Below, one piece after another: positions 17,314-25,549 of a stretch of DNA of 64,000 nt. Under the pieces are notes generated by a model. The model was not told the DNA's origin. It saw only the letters and a program-made list of their open reading frames with translations, and searched no databases. The stretch comes from Clostridium tepidiprofundi DSM 19306. GTDB taxonomy: Bacteria > Bacillota > Clostridia > Clostridiales > Clostridiaceae. Within the stretch, counting starts at the first letter, position 1, and every line of letters starts with the position of its first letter. Position numbers and translations under genes: made by a program. The stretch spans positions 1 through 64,000 of the forward strand of contig NZ_LTBA01000012.1 of NCBI RefSeq assembly GCF_001594005.1, given 5' to 3'.

Positions 17314-18741
17314 ATGAAGAAGATAGCAGTTATTCTTATTTTATTAGCGGGAATTATTACTAGCTCAGCTTACTGTAGCTATGTATATTTTACTGTTAAA
17401 GATTGGAATGACCTTATTTATAAGGGCGTTAAAATTGAAGATACCGATTTATCAGGTATGACCAAAGAAGAAGCAATGAATATTATAAAGAGGAATTATT
17501 CAGACAAAGTACTTAAGAAAAAAATAATTATAAAGTATAGAGAAAATGAATACCATATAGATTATGAACAATTAAATGCTAAGTATAATATACAGGATAC
17601 TGTAGAGGAAGCTTACGCTTATGCAAAGGATAAAGGTATGTTTCAAAAATATAAATTGATTAATAATCCAAAAGAGAAGATATTTAAATTAAGATTTCAA
17701 TACAATGATAGGTTTATAGATGAAATTGTTGAAAACATGAAGAAAGATATAAACAGGGAACCTATTGATGCTAAAATAACTATGGTAAAAAGAGGGGTGT
17801 TCAATGTAACACCAGAAGTTGTTGGTAAAACTTTAGAAGAAGAAAAGCTTAAGAATCAAATATTAAGTAAAATAAATGGTAAGTTTGATGAAAACGAAAT
17901 AATTACAATTGAAGCACCTGTAAGGGATATTGTTCCCAAATATACTAAAGATGTTTTGAGTAAGATAGATAGCAAAATTTCTTCTTATGAGACAAGTTTT
18001 AGAACTTCAGGAGTGGCTAGAAGTAATAACATTATAATTGCAACTAAAAGTATTAATGGTACATTGCTTTTACCGGGCGAAGAATTTAGTTTTAATGGTG
18101 TTGTAGGTAAAAGAACAGCTGATAAGGGATATCAGGCAGCACATGTTATAATAAGGGATAAGCTTGTAAATGGACTGGGTGGAGGAATTTGTCAAGTATC
18201 TAGTACTCTTTATAATGCGCTTTTGTTAGCGCATATAGACCCAACGGAAAGGAAACATCATACAATTGCGTCTTCATATGTTCCAATTGGACGAGATGCT
18301 ACTGTAGATTGGGGAAATATAGATTTTAAATTTGTTAACACGCTAGAATATCCGATTTATATAGAGGGATTTATATATAATAAACGCTTGCATTTTAATA
18401 TATATTCAAATAGCACGCTTAAGAGATGGTCTTATAAGGTATTTAATGATGTTTATGAAATTCTTGAACCTAAAAATAAAATTATAGAAGATCCAAAAAT
18501 GTATGAGGACGAACAGAAAATTGAGAAACATTCATATAGAGGATTTAAAGTTAAGGTATACAGGAATGTTTACAAAGATGGTGTATTTGTAAAAAAAGAG
18601 CTTATAAGTCAAGATTATATACCTCCAATAAACGGTATAATAAGAAAAGGAACTAAAAAGAGACCTATAAATAAAAATGAAGTACCAAAAGATGAAATGC
18701 CGAAAGAGGAAGGTAACGACGTTACTAATGGTGCTGCTTGA
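17314..18741 (+). CDS. VanW family protein with peptidoglycan-binding-like domain
   Basis: 475 residues. An N-terminal hydrophobic segment (IAVILILLAGIITSSAYCSY) acts as signal or anchor. Residues about 35-190 form a YoaR/PG_binding_4-like region (GVKIEDTDLSGMTKEEAMNII). Residues about 225-355 are the VanW domain (RSNNIIIATKSINGTLLLPGEEFSFN...GLGGGICQVSSTLYNALLLA...RDATVDWG). The C-terminal tail is charged. The family is found in Gram-positive cell envelopes and is linked by name to vancomycin clusters, but its biochemical role is unknown. AGGGAGAT precedes the ATG. Confidence 0.88.
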   Translation: MKKIAVILILLAGIITSSAYCSYVYFTVKDWNDLIYKGVKIEDTDLSGMTKEEAMNIIKRNYSDKVLKKKIIIKYRENEYHIDYEQLNAKYNIQDTVEEAYAYAKDKGMFQKYKLINNPKEKIFKLRFQYNDRFIDEIVENMKKDINREPIDAKITMVKRGVFNVTPEVVGKTLEEEKLKNQILSKINGKFDENEIITIEAPVRDIVPKYTKDVLSKIDSKISSYETSFRTSGVARSNNIIIATKSINGTLLLPGEEFSFNGVVGKRTADKGYQAAHVIIRDKLVNGLGGGICQVSSTLYNALLLAHIDPTERKHHTIASSYVPIGRDATVDWGNIDFKFVNTLEYPIYIEGFIYNKRLHFNIYSNSTLKRWSYKVFNDVYEILEPKNKIIEDPKMYEDEQKIEKHSYRGFKVKVYRNVYKDGVFVKKELISQDYIPPINGIIRKGTKKRPINKNEVPKDEMPKEEGNDVTNGAA

Positions 18742-18800
18742 CATATTTAAATTTAAGCATTACCCTATATGTGTAATGTATATAAAATATTAAAAAATGT

Positions 18801-18887
18801 GCGGATATGGCGGAATAGGCAGACGCGGTAGATTCAGGTTCTATTAGTCTTTTGGCTGTGCAGGTTCAAGTCCTGTTATCCGCACCA
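18801..18887 (+). tRNA. tRNA-Leu (CAG)
   Basis: 87-nt class II tRNA. The acceptor stem GCGGATA pairs with TATCCGC, CCA is encoded, and a long variable arm is present. The anticodon loop TTCAGGT is closed by GTAGA/TCTAT, placing anticodon CAG at 18835-18837. The T-arm is CAGGTTCAAGTCCTG. Confidence 0.97.
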
Positions 18888-18933
18888 GTTATGCCTAATT
18901 GATTTTGAAAAATTGCTTATGCAAGACATATAA

Positions 18934-18997
18934 GGCATATAAAAATAAATAACAAGTTAAATATACTAGTGTATTACGTTATTATTTATGGAATGTG
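18934..18997. repeat. Short copy of the inverted-repeat element family (copy 4)
   Basis: Starts GGCATATAAAAATAAATAAC and ends GTTATTATTTATGGAATGTG, giving imperfect terminal inverted repeats; it aligns with the complement of the copy at 16010-16077 (shared AAATAACAAGT-AAATATA). Non-coding, between the tRNA and the next terminator. Confidence 0.55.
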
Positions 18998-18998
18998 T

Positions 18999-19045
18999 AA
19001 AACTAAAGCTTCTAGACAAAACTGTCTAGGGGCTTTAGTTTTGCT
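18999..19045 (-). terminator. Terminator of the gapB-like gene
   Basis: AAAACTAAAGC...CTAGAC pairs with GTCTAG...GCTTTAGTTTT over most of its length; the minus-strand RNA ends in Us after the stem, and the plus strand could also terminate here. Confidence 0.8.
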
Positions 19046-20081
19046 ATGCTATTCTTAAAATATTTGATGTAATCAGTTTTGAAGCTATATAATTTGTTAA
19101 ATCAACAATTCTGTTAGAATATCCCCATTCATTATCGTACCAAGCTACTATTTTTATCATATTGTTACCGATAATCATTGTTGAAAGTCCATCTATGATT
19201 GAAGACCTATCGTCACCTCTATAATCTATGGACACTAAAGGCTCTGTAGAAAAACCTAATATGCCTTTTAAATAATTTTCTGAAGCAAATTTGAAAGCAT
19301 TATTTATTTCTTCCGCTGTAGCGTTTTTCTTTATTTCACATACCAAATCTGTTATTGAAACGGTAGGTGTTGGTACTCTAAGTGCAAAACCATTTAATTT
19401 TCCTTCAAGTTCTGGAAGTACTTTAGCAACTGCTTTAGCTGCACCAGTTGTAGTTGGAATAATAGATTCGGCAGCAGCTCTAGCTCTTCTTAAATCTGTA
19501 TGAGTTTTATCAAGTATTCTTTGATCATTTGTGTAGGAATGTACTGTAGTCATTAGCCCTTTTACGATTCCAAATTGTTCATTAATCACTTTAACCACTG
19601 GGGCAAGACAATTTGTTGTACATGATGCATTTGAGATTATGTTATGGTTTATGACATTAAACTTATCCTCATTAACTCCCATAACTATTGTAATATCTTC
19701 ATTTTTTCCTGGTGAACACAAAATAACTTTTTTTGCTCCAGCAGAAATGTGCTCTGATAGTTGTTCTTTAGATTTGAATTTACCTGTAGATTCTATTACT
19801 ATATCAACTCCTAATTTATTCCATGGAATATTTTTAGGTTTATCTTCATGTGTTATTTTTATTTCGTGTCCTTCTATTATAATAGCGTCATTTGAAGTTG
19901 TAACTTGTTTATTAAATCTTCCAAAACAAGAATCGTACTTAAATAGATGAGCCATTGTATTTACGTCAGCTCTAGCATTTATGGCTACTATTTCTAAATT
20001 ATCGCAAAGTTTTTGTTGAGCTATTCTTAAAACAGCTCTTCCTATTCTTCCGAATCCGTTTATACCAATTTTTATAGTCAT
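19044..20081 (-). CDS. Glyceraldehyde-3-phosphate dehydrogenase, GapB-like paralogue
   Basis: 345 residues, with the catalytic [12 protein letters not shown] cysteine motif and [13 protein letters not shown](P)-binding turn. After the second strand it reads VAINARADVNT; the NAD-selective Asp found in glycolytic GapA (VAINDLT, as in the second copy at 39810) is replaced by Ala. Bacillus subtilis GapB, NADP-preferring and gluconeogenic, also has Ala there. I therefore infer a gluconeogenic, NADP-tolerant GAPDH. It is monocistronic, separate from the glycolytic operon, with a GAGGAGG ribosome site. Confidence 0.9.
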   Translation of the reverse strand: MTIKIGINGFGRIGRAVLRIAQQKLCDNLEIVAINARADVNTMAHLFKYDSCFGRFNKQVTTSNDAIIIEGHEIKITHEDKPKNIPWNKLGVDIVIESTGKFKSKEQLSEHISAGAKKVILCSPGKNEDITIVMGVNEDKFNVINHNIISNASCTTNCLAPVVKVINEQFGIVKGLMTTVHSYTNDQRILDKTHTDLRRARAAAESIIPTTTGAAKAVAKVLPELEGKLNGFALRVPTPTVSITDLVCEIKKNATAEEINNAFKFASENYLKGILGFSTEPLVSIDYRGDDRSSIIDGLSTMIIGNNMIKIVAWYDNEWGYSNRIVDLTNYIASKLITSNILRIA

Positions 20082-20381
20082 GAAATTCCTCCTCTTAAAT
20101 AGTTATCATAGTATATTAAAAATGAGCAAATACGATATACTATTTATATAAATAGTACACAATATTTATAATTCTTTGCACTATAAAAGTCAATTATCAT
20201 AATAGCATAAAATTGCGTAATATATAGAAAATCCTACTAAATTCTTTGTTTATTTCAAATAATCTAATGATTTTAAGTGTGAAACATATAATAAAAAGAG
20301 TATCATAATATATGATATAAGAGTATCATAGAGGGATGGCTAGTTTTACACGTAACTACTTCTATAATTAGGAGATTGGAG

Positions 20382-20451
20382 CTTTTGCTTCGAGTAGATC
20401 AGAGTCTCTACTTGAAGTGACGGTATGTTGCTTTAGTAAAACTAGTTCGTT
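20382..20451 (+). repeat. 70-bp double-hairpin repeat, copy B
   Basis: Aligns end to end with 12220-12289: CTTTTGCTTCGAGTAG at the left, TTGCTTTAGTAAAACTAGTT at the right. It is followed by a degenerate duplicate of the last hairpin (GCGGTTCGATATTTTG, 20458-20473). The remainder of 20082-20630 is AT-rich with two AGAGTATCATA repeats and no ORF or RNA gene that I recognise. Confidence 0.6.
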
Positions 20452-20630
20452 TTTTAGCGGTTCGATATTTTGTTTTGGTGAAATGAGCTTGGTTTTATAA
20501 TATTACATGACATAATTAAAGGAAAAAAATATTATATATAGAATAAATTAATTAAACAGATTCACAAAGTAGTTGGTTGATAATATGTAGAGAAGGATTT
20601 TTAGATGTTCAATATGTGGAGGGGATACGC

Positions 20631-21560
20631 ATGAAAGAAAGCAATTTTACTTTTAAGGATAAAATGGGGCAAAATATATTTGTATACAAGTGGGAAGGAA
20701 ATGAAGGAACTCCAAAGGCTGCAATTCAAATTGCACATGGTGCATCTGAACATGCTAAAAGGTATTTTGAATTTGCAAAAACTTTAACGGAAGAGGGGTT
20801 TGTTGTTTATGCTAATGATCACAGAGGACATGGTAAGACAGCTTTAAATGATGAAGAATTGGGTTTTTTTGCAGAAAAGAATGGGTGGAAAATTGTTGTT
20901 GATGATATGCATGAATTAACTGATATAATAAAAAAAGAAAATGGAGACATACCAATATTTTTGTTAGGTCATAGTATGGGATCTTTTTTGGCTAGAAGCT
21001 ATATAATTGAGTATGGTAAGGGTATTGATGGTGTTATATTATCGGGTACTGGATATAATACTTCTTTTGAAATTAAATTAGGATTGTTAATATCCAATAG
21101 AGAAATAAATAAAAAAGGTTTAAAAACAAAGAGCATGAAACTTCAAAAATTGACATTTGGTTCTTTAAATAATAAATTTAAATCACCTAGAACAGATTAT
21201 GATTGGTTGAATAGAGATGAAAAAGAAGTTGATAAATATATTGAAGATAAATTATGTGGAGGCGCATTTACAACATCCAGTTATAGAGACTTATTTAACG
21301 GAATTAGTGAAATTTGTAATTTAAAAAATATTAGTAAGGTGCCTAAGACACTACCAATCTATTTATTTTCAGGCGATAAAGATCCTGTGGGAAAAAATGG
21401 TAAAGGTGTTTTGAAAGTATATAATTTATTCAAGAAGGCAGGTATAAGAGATATAGAGATGAAACTTTACAAAGATGGAAGGCATGAAATGCTAAATGAA
21501 TTAAACAAGCATGAAGTATATGAAGATATAATAAATTGGATTAACAGACATTTAAAATAG
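20631..21560 (+). CDS. Alpha/beta hydrolase (monoacylglycerol lipase/lysophospholipase-like)
   Basis: 309-residue serine hydrolase of the Hydrolase_4 type. It has IAHGASEHAKRY near residue 37, the nucleophile elbow LLGHSMGSFLAR, the acid in YLFSGDKDPVG and the C-terminal catalytic His in KDGRHEMLNE. No signal peptide is seen, so it acts in the cytosol, probably on acylglycerols or lysophospholipids. ATG at 20631 follows GTGGAGGGG; the upstream in-frame codons lie before that site. Monocistronic. Confidence 0.88.
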   Translation: MKESNFTFKDKMGQNIFVYKWEGNEGTPKAAIQIAHGASEHAKRYFEFAKTLTEEGFVVYANDHRGHGKTALNDEELGFFAEKNGWKIVVDDMHELTDIIKKENGDIPIFLLGHSMGSFLARSYIIEYGKGIDGVILSGTGYNTSFEIKLGLLISNREINKKGLKTKSMKLQKLTFGSLNNKFKSPRTDYDWLNRDEKEVDKYIEDKLCGGAFTTSSYRDLFNGISEICNLKNISKVPKTLPIYLFSGDKDPVGKNGKGVLKVYNLFKKAGIRDIEMKLYKDGRHEMLNELNKHEVYEDIINWINRHLK

Positions 21561-21562
21561 AT

Positions 21563-21588
21563 TACCATGCCGACTGGTATTTTTTTTA
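21563..21588 (+). terminator. Short intrinsic terminator
   Basis: TACCA/TGGTA stem with a GC-rich loop followed by eight Ts. Confidence 0.55.
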
Positions 21589-21683
21589 GATACCTTATAC
21601 AATTGCGAAAAATTTGGTATAATATGATTGAAAATTGATAAACATATTTAAATAAAATACATTATAAGGAAAAAGGTGAGTGT

Positions 21684-22520
21684 GTGAGATACAAATTAAT
21701 ATGTATGGATATGGATGGAACTTTACTTAATGATGATAAAAATATTAGTGAAATAAACAAAGCTGTTATTAAGAAAGCGTATAATATGGGGGTTAAAATT
21801 GTTGTTAGTACTGGTAGGATATTCACTTCAGCTGAGCATTTTGCAAGTTTATTAGATGTTAAAACACCTGTGATTTCTTCAAATGGTGCTTTCATAAGGG
21901 AAAAAGATAGAGATAAAGTGGTATTTAAAAATGTATTAGGATATGATAAATGCATTGATGTTTTAAAGGTCTTAAAAAAATACGATATATATCCCCATTA
22001 CTATACTGCAGATACAATTTTCACAGAAAAAATCATCTATTCTTCACATTTTTATACATTAGCTAATAAAGTATTACCAGAAGGTAAAAAAGTAAATATA
22101 GTGATTGTGAAGGATTGGGAAGATATATTTAATAAATACAAATATGAAATATTAAAATGTGTTGGTACTGATGATGATTTATCTAAAGTTACAGCAGCAA
22201 AAAAAGAACTTATCGATATGGGGTGTTTTGAAGTCGTTAGCTCTTACTATAATAACTTTGAGGTTATGTGCAAGGGTGTTTCTAAAGGTAAAGCTGTACA
22301 GACTTTAGGTGAATACTATAACATAAATAGAGAAGAGATTATTTGCATTGGAGATAGTGAAAACGATTTATCTATGATAAAATATGCAGGTTTGGGTGTT
22401 GCTATGGGAAATGCAGATGAATTTATAAAAAGGCAAGCTGATTATATAACAGATTCTAACAATAACAATGGAGTAGCTAAGGTTATAGAAAAATTTGTGC
22501 TTGGTAATGGCAACGATTAA
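21684..22520 (+). CDS. Cof-type HAD-IIB family phosphatase
   Basis: 278-residue HAD phosphatase with motif I DMDGTLLNDD at residues about 8-17, motif II VVSTGR, motif III lysine in GVSKGKAVQ and motif IV CIGDSENDLSMI. The Cof/IIB cap domain lies in the middle. These enzymes hydrolyse sugar phosphates or similar metabolites; the substrate is unknown. The start is GTG at 21684 after AAAGGTGAG. The following trmL gene is 69 bp downstream across a duplicated ribosome-site segment. Confidence 0.9.
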   Translation: MRYKLICMDMDGTLLNDDKNISEINKAVIKKAYNMGVKIVVSTGRIFTSAEHFASLLDVKTPVISSNGAFIREKDRDKVVFKNVLGYDKCIDVLKVLKKYDIYPHYYTADTIFTEKIIYSSHFYTLANKVLPEGKKVNIVIVKDWEDIFNKYKYEILKCVGTDDDLSKVTAAKKELIDMGCFEVVSSYYNNFEVMCKGVSKGKAVQTLGEYYNINREEIICIGDSENDLSMIKYAGLGVAMGNADEFIKRQADYITDSNNNNGVAKVIEKFVLGNGND

Positions 22521-22577
22521 ATTATTTTAGGAGGAGTAGTGCTTGGTAAGAGTGATTATTAAATTATTTGAGGAGGA
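22497..22577 (+). repeat. 42-bp-period duplication carrying a second ribosome site
   Basis: GTGCTTGGTAA...TTTAGGAGGA (22497-22535) and GTGCTTGGTAA...TTGAGGAGGA (22539-22577) are near-identical 39-bp copies spanning the end of the HAD gene; only the second AGGAGGA is spaced to serve trmL. Confidence 0.8.
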
Positions 22578-22589
22578 ATATTAAAAAAC

Positions 22590-23069
22590 ATGGGAGAAAA
22601 TATAAATTTTAATATTGTATTATTTGAACCAGAAATTCCACAAAACACAGGTAATATAGGTAGAACTTGTGTCTTGACTAATTGTAAATTACATCTTATA
22701 AAACCTTTGGGCTTTAGTTTAGATGAAAAACAAGTTAGGAGAGCGGGATTGGATTATTGGAAAGATGTTGATGTTGAAATTCACGAGTCGTTTGAAGAGT
22801 TGAGAAAAAAATATAAAGATGGTGTTTTTTATTTTTGTACTACAAAGGGGAAGAAGTATCATACAGATGTGAAATATAATAGGGGCGATTTTTTAGTATT
22901 TGGGAAAGAATCAGCAGGATTACCTGATGAAGTTAGGAATAGTGATCCGGATAGATGTATTAGAGTGCCTATGATAAATACAACAGATAGGTCTTTGAAT
23001 TTATCAAATACTGTTGCTATAATTGCATATGAGGCATTGAGACAAGTTGAATTTCCAAATATGAAGTAG
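22590..23069 (+). CDS. trmL: tRNA (cytidine/uridine(34)-2'-O)-methyltransferase
   Basis: 159-residue SPOUT methyltransferase. Family signatures are present: LFEPEIPQNTGNIGRTC at the N-terminus, LHLIKPLGFSLDEKQVRRAGLDYW, and the knot motif LVFGKESAGLP followed by RIPM-like RVPMINTTDRSLNLSNTVAIIAYE. It 2'-O-methylates the wobble nucleotide of tRNA-Leu in the cytosol. AGGAGGAAT lies 10 bp before the ATG. Confidence 0.95.
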   Translation: MGENINFNIVLFEPEIPQNTGNIGRTCVLTNCKLHLIKPLGFSLDEKQVRRAGLDYWKDVDVEIHESFEELRKKYKDGVFYFCTTKGKKYHTDVKYNRGDFLVFGKESAGLPDEVRNSDPDRCIRVPMINTTDRSLNLSNTVAIIAYEALRQVEFPNMK

Positions 23070-23184
23070 TATAAGCAATTCTGAAAAAAGTCTTAAATTT
23101 TTGAAAAAAAAGACGAATTATATCAAATTATAATAGAAAGTATTGAAAAAACTAATAGAAAAGTAACAATAAAGCCTAGAAATT

Positions 23185-23213
23185 ATATATTAATTATATT
23201 ATAATTAATATAT
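23185..23213. repeat. Perfect AT palindrome upstream of the glycine riboswitch
   Basis: ATATATTAATTATA and its complement are separated by one T. It may be an operator or merely AT-rich. The rest of 23070-23285 shows no gene. Confidence 0.6.
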
Positions 23214-23287
23214 GGTATCAAAGCTTTAAGAAAGTAAGGTTGTTTTTGAAATTTAGTGAAAATTTAATATATATGTATGGATGAAGT

Positions 23288-23520
23288 TTTCGAGAGATGA
23301 TTTTAAGGAATAATATATGTGTTTTTAGGCAAAATACTATTGAGACTGTACAGTGCTGTATGATTGCTTGGTATGGAATTCCTTAAAATAGCCGAAGGAA
23401 CAAGTATTTAGTCTAGCCGGCTAAATATGAATTTTTCAGGCAAAAGTATCGATTACGGACATAGCTCTGGAAAGCGGTAAGCACCGAAGGAGTAATACTC
23501 TCAGGTATCAAGACAGAGAT
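23288..23520 (+). promoter_or_regulatory. Tandem glycine riboswitch controlling the grd operon
   Basis: Two glycine aptamers are seen. The second has the canonical CACCGAAGGAGTAA and CTCTCAGGTATCAAGACAGA. The first has GAGAGATGA, GCCGAAGGAACAAG, TTCAGGCAAAAGTA and GGACATAGCTCTGG leading into it. An 11-bp perfect stem (TTTTAAGGAAT 23301-23311, complement at 23378-23388) extends the first aptamer by about 90 nt. Glycine binding is expected to disrupt the terminator at 23511-23558 and turn on the operon. Confidence 0.93.
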
Positions 23521-23558
23521 AAAGGCTATTATGCTTTTATTTCTGTCTTTTTTGAGTT
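23511..23558 (+). terminator. Riboswitch-controlled terminator
   Basis: GACAGAGATAAA pairs with TTTATTTCTGTC (one mismatch), then six Ts; the 5' arm overlaps the end of aptamer 2, giving mutual exclusion. Confidence 0.88.
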
Positions 23559-23592
23559 CTGTAATAAATAATTAATAGATTCGAGGAGAATA

Positions 23593-23973
23593 ATGATGAT
23601 AGAACCGTTGATTATTGTTACCAATAATCCTTTGTCAAAAAAGAAGTTTAGTAAATATTATGATGTAACTTTCGTTGATGGAGATGTAGAGAGTGTATAC
23701 AAAGTTGTTAGAGATAAAATACATTTAGGATACAGATTGCTAACGCATCCGTTAATGAGTAGTGTTAAGCCAAATGAAACACCGTATAGAACTGTTTGTG
23801 TAACAAAAAAGAAGTATGAGCAAGTAGATTTTAAATCTTTACAATTGATAGAAAATAGCATTATGGAGTTGAAAAAATTTTTAAGTATTGCACCCGTACC
23901 TGAATATACGAATGAAGTCTTGTATGACTTTCAAGTTATAGATTATGATTTAATATTCCATGCATTAAACTAA
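23593..23973 (+). CDS. grdX: GrdX family protein
   Basis: 126-residue small cytosolic protein found at the head of glycine reductase operons. It has the family-like N-terminus IIVTNNPLSKKKF and the HPLMSSVKPNETPYRTV segment. No catalytic motif is known and its function is unresolved. It is the first gene after the glycine riboswitch and lies 13 bp from trxB. GAGGAGAA precedes the ATG; a second ATG three bases later is possible. Confidence 0.9.
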   Translation: MMIEPLIIVTNNPLSKKKFSKYYDVTFVDGDVESVYKVVRDKIHLGYRLLTHPLMSSVKPNETPYRTVCVTKKKYEQVDFKSLQLIENSIMELKKFLSIAPVPEYTNEVLYDFQVIDYDLIFHALN

Positions 23974-23986
23974 AGGAGGAATTGAT

Positions 23987-24907
23987 ATGTCACAGATATA
24001 TGATACTATAATTATTGGTGGTGGACCAGCAGGACTTGCAGCAGCGTTATATGGCGGAAGAGCAAGGATGAAGACTTTATTAATCGAGAGGGCTAAGTTC
24101 GGAGGACAAGCAGCAACAACTGAAGAACTTGAGAATTATCCTGGTTCTATTGAAGATACTACTAAACCTTTAATAGCAAGAATGAAAGAGCAAGCTGAAA
24201 GATTTGGAACAGAAATAATAAAAGATGAAATTGTTGATTTAGAATTAGAAGGTGAAATTAAAAAATTAAAAGGAAGAGACGCTGTTTATGAAGCAAAGAC
24301 AGTAATTGTTGCAACAGGTGCTAATCCAAGATTAGCAGGGTTTAAGAATGAAGTTGAGTTAAGAGGAAAAGGTATATCTTATTGTGCAACATGTGATGCA
24401 GATTTCTTTACTGAATTGGATGTAGCTGTTGTTGGTGGAGGAGATTCAGCATTAGATGAAGCATTGTACTTAACTAAGTTTGCTGAAACTGTAACAATTA
24501 TTCATAGAAGAGATGAATTCAGAGCTAATAAATCTGTTCAAGAAAAGGTATTTGCGAACAAAAAGATAAACATAATATGGGATAGCGTTGTTGAAGAAGC
24601 TATAGATGATGATGGCATTTTAGGTGGATTAAAGCTTAAGAACAGAAAAACTGGTGAAATAAGCGATTTAGATGTACAAGGATGTTTTGTGTTTGTTGGA
24701 TTTGTTCCAAATTCAGAATTGTTTAAGGATAAACTTACAATGACTGAAAGAGGAGAAATAATAACGGATGCAGATATGAAAACTAATATTCCAGGTGTAT
24801 TTGCAGCTGGAGACGTTAGACAGAAAAGTTTAAGACAAGTTATTACAGCAACTGCAGATGGTGCAATAGCAGCTACACAAGCAGAACATTATGTTCAAAA
24901 TCTTTAA
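23987..24907 (+). CDS. trxB: Thioredoxin reductase
   Basis: 306-residue FAD/NADPH flavoenzyme. The FAD-binding GGGPAGLAAALYGGRA is at residues 11-26, the redox CATC at 133-136, the NADPH-binding GGGDSALDEA around 155, and the C-terminal FAD motif GVFAAGDVR. It reduces the adjacent thioredoxin, which delivers electrons to glycine reductase protein A. An AAAGGAGG site precedes the ATG. Both redox residues are cysteines, not selenocysteine. Confidence 0.97.
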   Translation: MSQIYDTIIIGGGPAGLAAALYGGRARMKTLLIERAKFGGQAATTEELENYPGSIEDTTKPLIARMKEQAERFGTEIIKDEIVDLELEGEIKKLKGRDAVYEAKTVIVATGANPRLAGFKNEVELRGKGISYCATCDADFFTELDVAVVGGGDSALDEALYLTKFAETVTIIHRRDEFRANKSVQEKVFANKKINIIWDSVVEEAIDDDGILGGLKLKNRKTGEISDLDVQGCFVFVGFVPNSELFKDKLTMTERGEIITDADMKTNIPGVFAAGDVRQKSLRQVITATADGAIAATQAEHYVQNL

Positions 24908-24985
24908 TTTTATATTTAATTTTGAATTGTATAGGTTAATATTACACAAAATTAATGTGTATCAAATATAAAGGAGGTAGTTAAT

Positions 24986-25318
24986 ATGTTAGAATTAAAC
25001 AAAGAAAATTGGGAAGCAGAAGTTCAAAATTACTCAGAAAAACCTGTATTTGTTGACTTTTGGGGTGACAAATGTGAAATTTGTAAGCAATTAATGCCAG
25101 GAGTTCATGGCTTAGAGGAAAAATATTCTGATAAGATTAAATTTGCAAGTTTAAATATCTCAGGTGCTAGAAGATTAGCTATTAAACAAAAAGTTTTAGG
25201 ACTTCCAACAATGAAAATATACAATAATGGAGAAGTTGTAGCAACAATTACTCCTGATAAGATTTCTACATTAGATGATGTTGAAAACTTTATCAAAGAG
25301 TATTATGAGACTCTTTAA
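24986..25318 (+). CDS. trxA: Thioredoxin, glycine-reductase-associated
   Basis: 110 residues with the thioredoxin fold. The active site is W-G-D-K-C30-E-I-C33 instead of the usual WCGPC, and the cis-proline is in LGLPTMKIY. Atypical CxxC linkers are a feature of thioredoxins in glycine reductase operons. It passes electrons from TrxB to the GrdA selenoprotein. AAGGAGGT precedes the ATG. Confidence 0.95.
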   Translation: MLELNKENWEAEVQNYSEKPVFVDFWGDKCEICKQLMPGVHGLEEKYSDKIKFASLNISGARRLAIKQKVLGLPTMKIYNNGEVVATITPDKISTLDDVENFIKEYYETL

Positions 25319-25461
25319 TTGAGAAAACTAGTTTTGTTGAAGCAATTTGTTGAAACAAAAGTTTTAATTTACTACTTATAAAGGTGGAAGTGTAGAACCG
25401 AGAAGATTAGTAATATTTGTGAATTATTTACCATTTTAGAGTTATAACTAAAGTTATTATT

Positions 25462-25493
25462 TGAGTGAGGAAAATAAAATATTTCTTCACTCA
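25462..25493 (+). promoter_or_regulatory. Hairpin in the trxA-grdE interval
   Basis: TGAGTGAGGAAA pairs with TTTCTTCACTCA over 12 bp. No U-run follows, so it is more likely an RNA-processing or stability hairpin than a terminator. Confidence 0.5.
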
Positions 25494-25549
25494 GATTACA
25501 TAAATAAATGATGACGTATTTATTTAATATTATCTGGGAGGTGAATCTC

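Noticed and set aside
24383-24395. Selenocysteine in thioredoxin reductase or thioredoxin of the grd operon
   Set aside because: Both redox motifs use TGT/TGC cysteine codons and no in-frame TGA occurs.
25319-25549. A further gene or terminator between trxA and grdE
   Set aside because: The hairpin at 25462-25493 lacks a U run and no ORF with a ribosome site is present.
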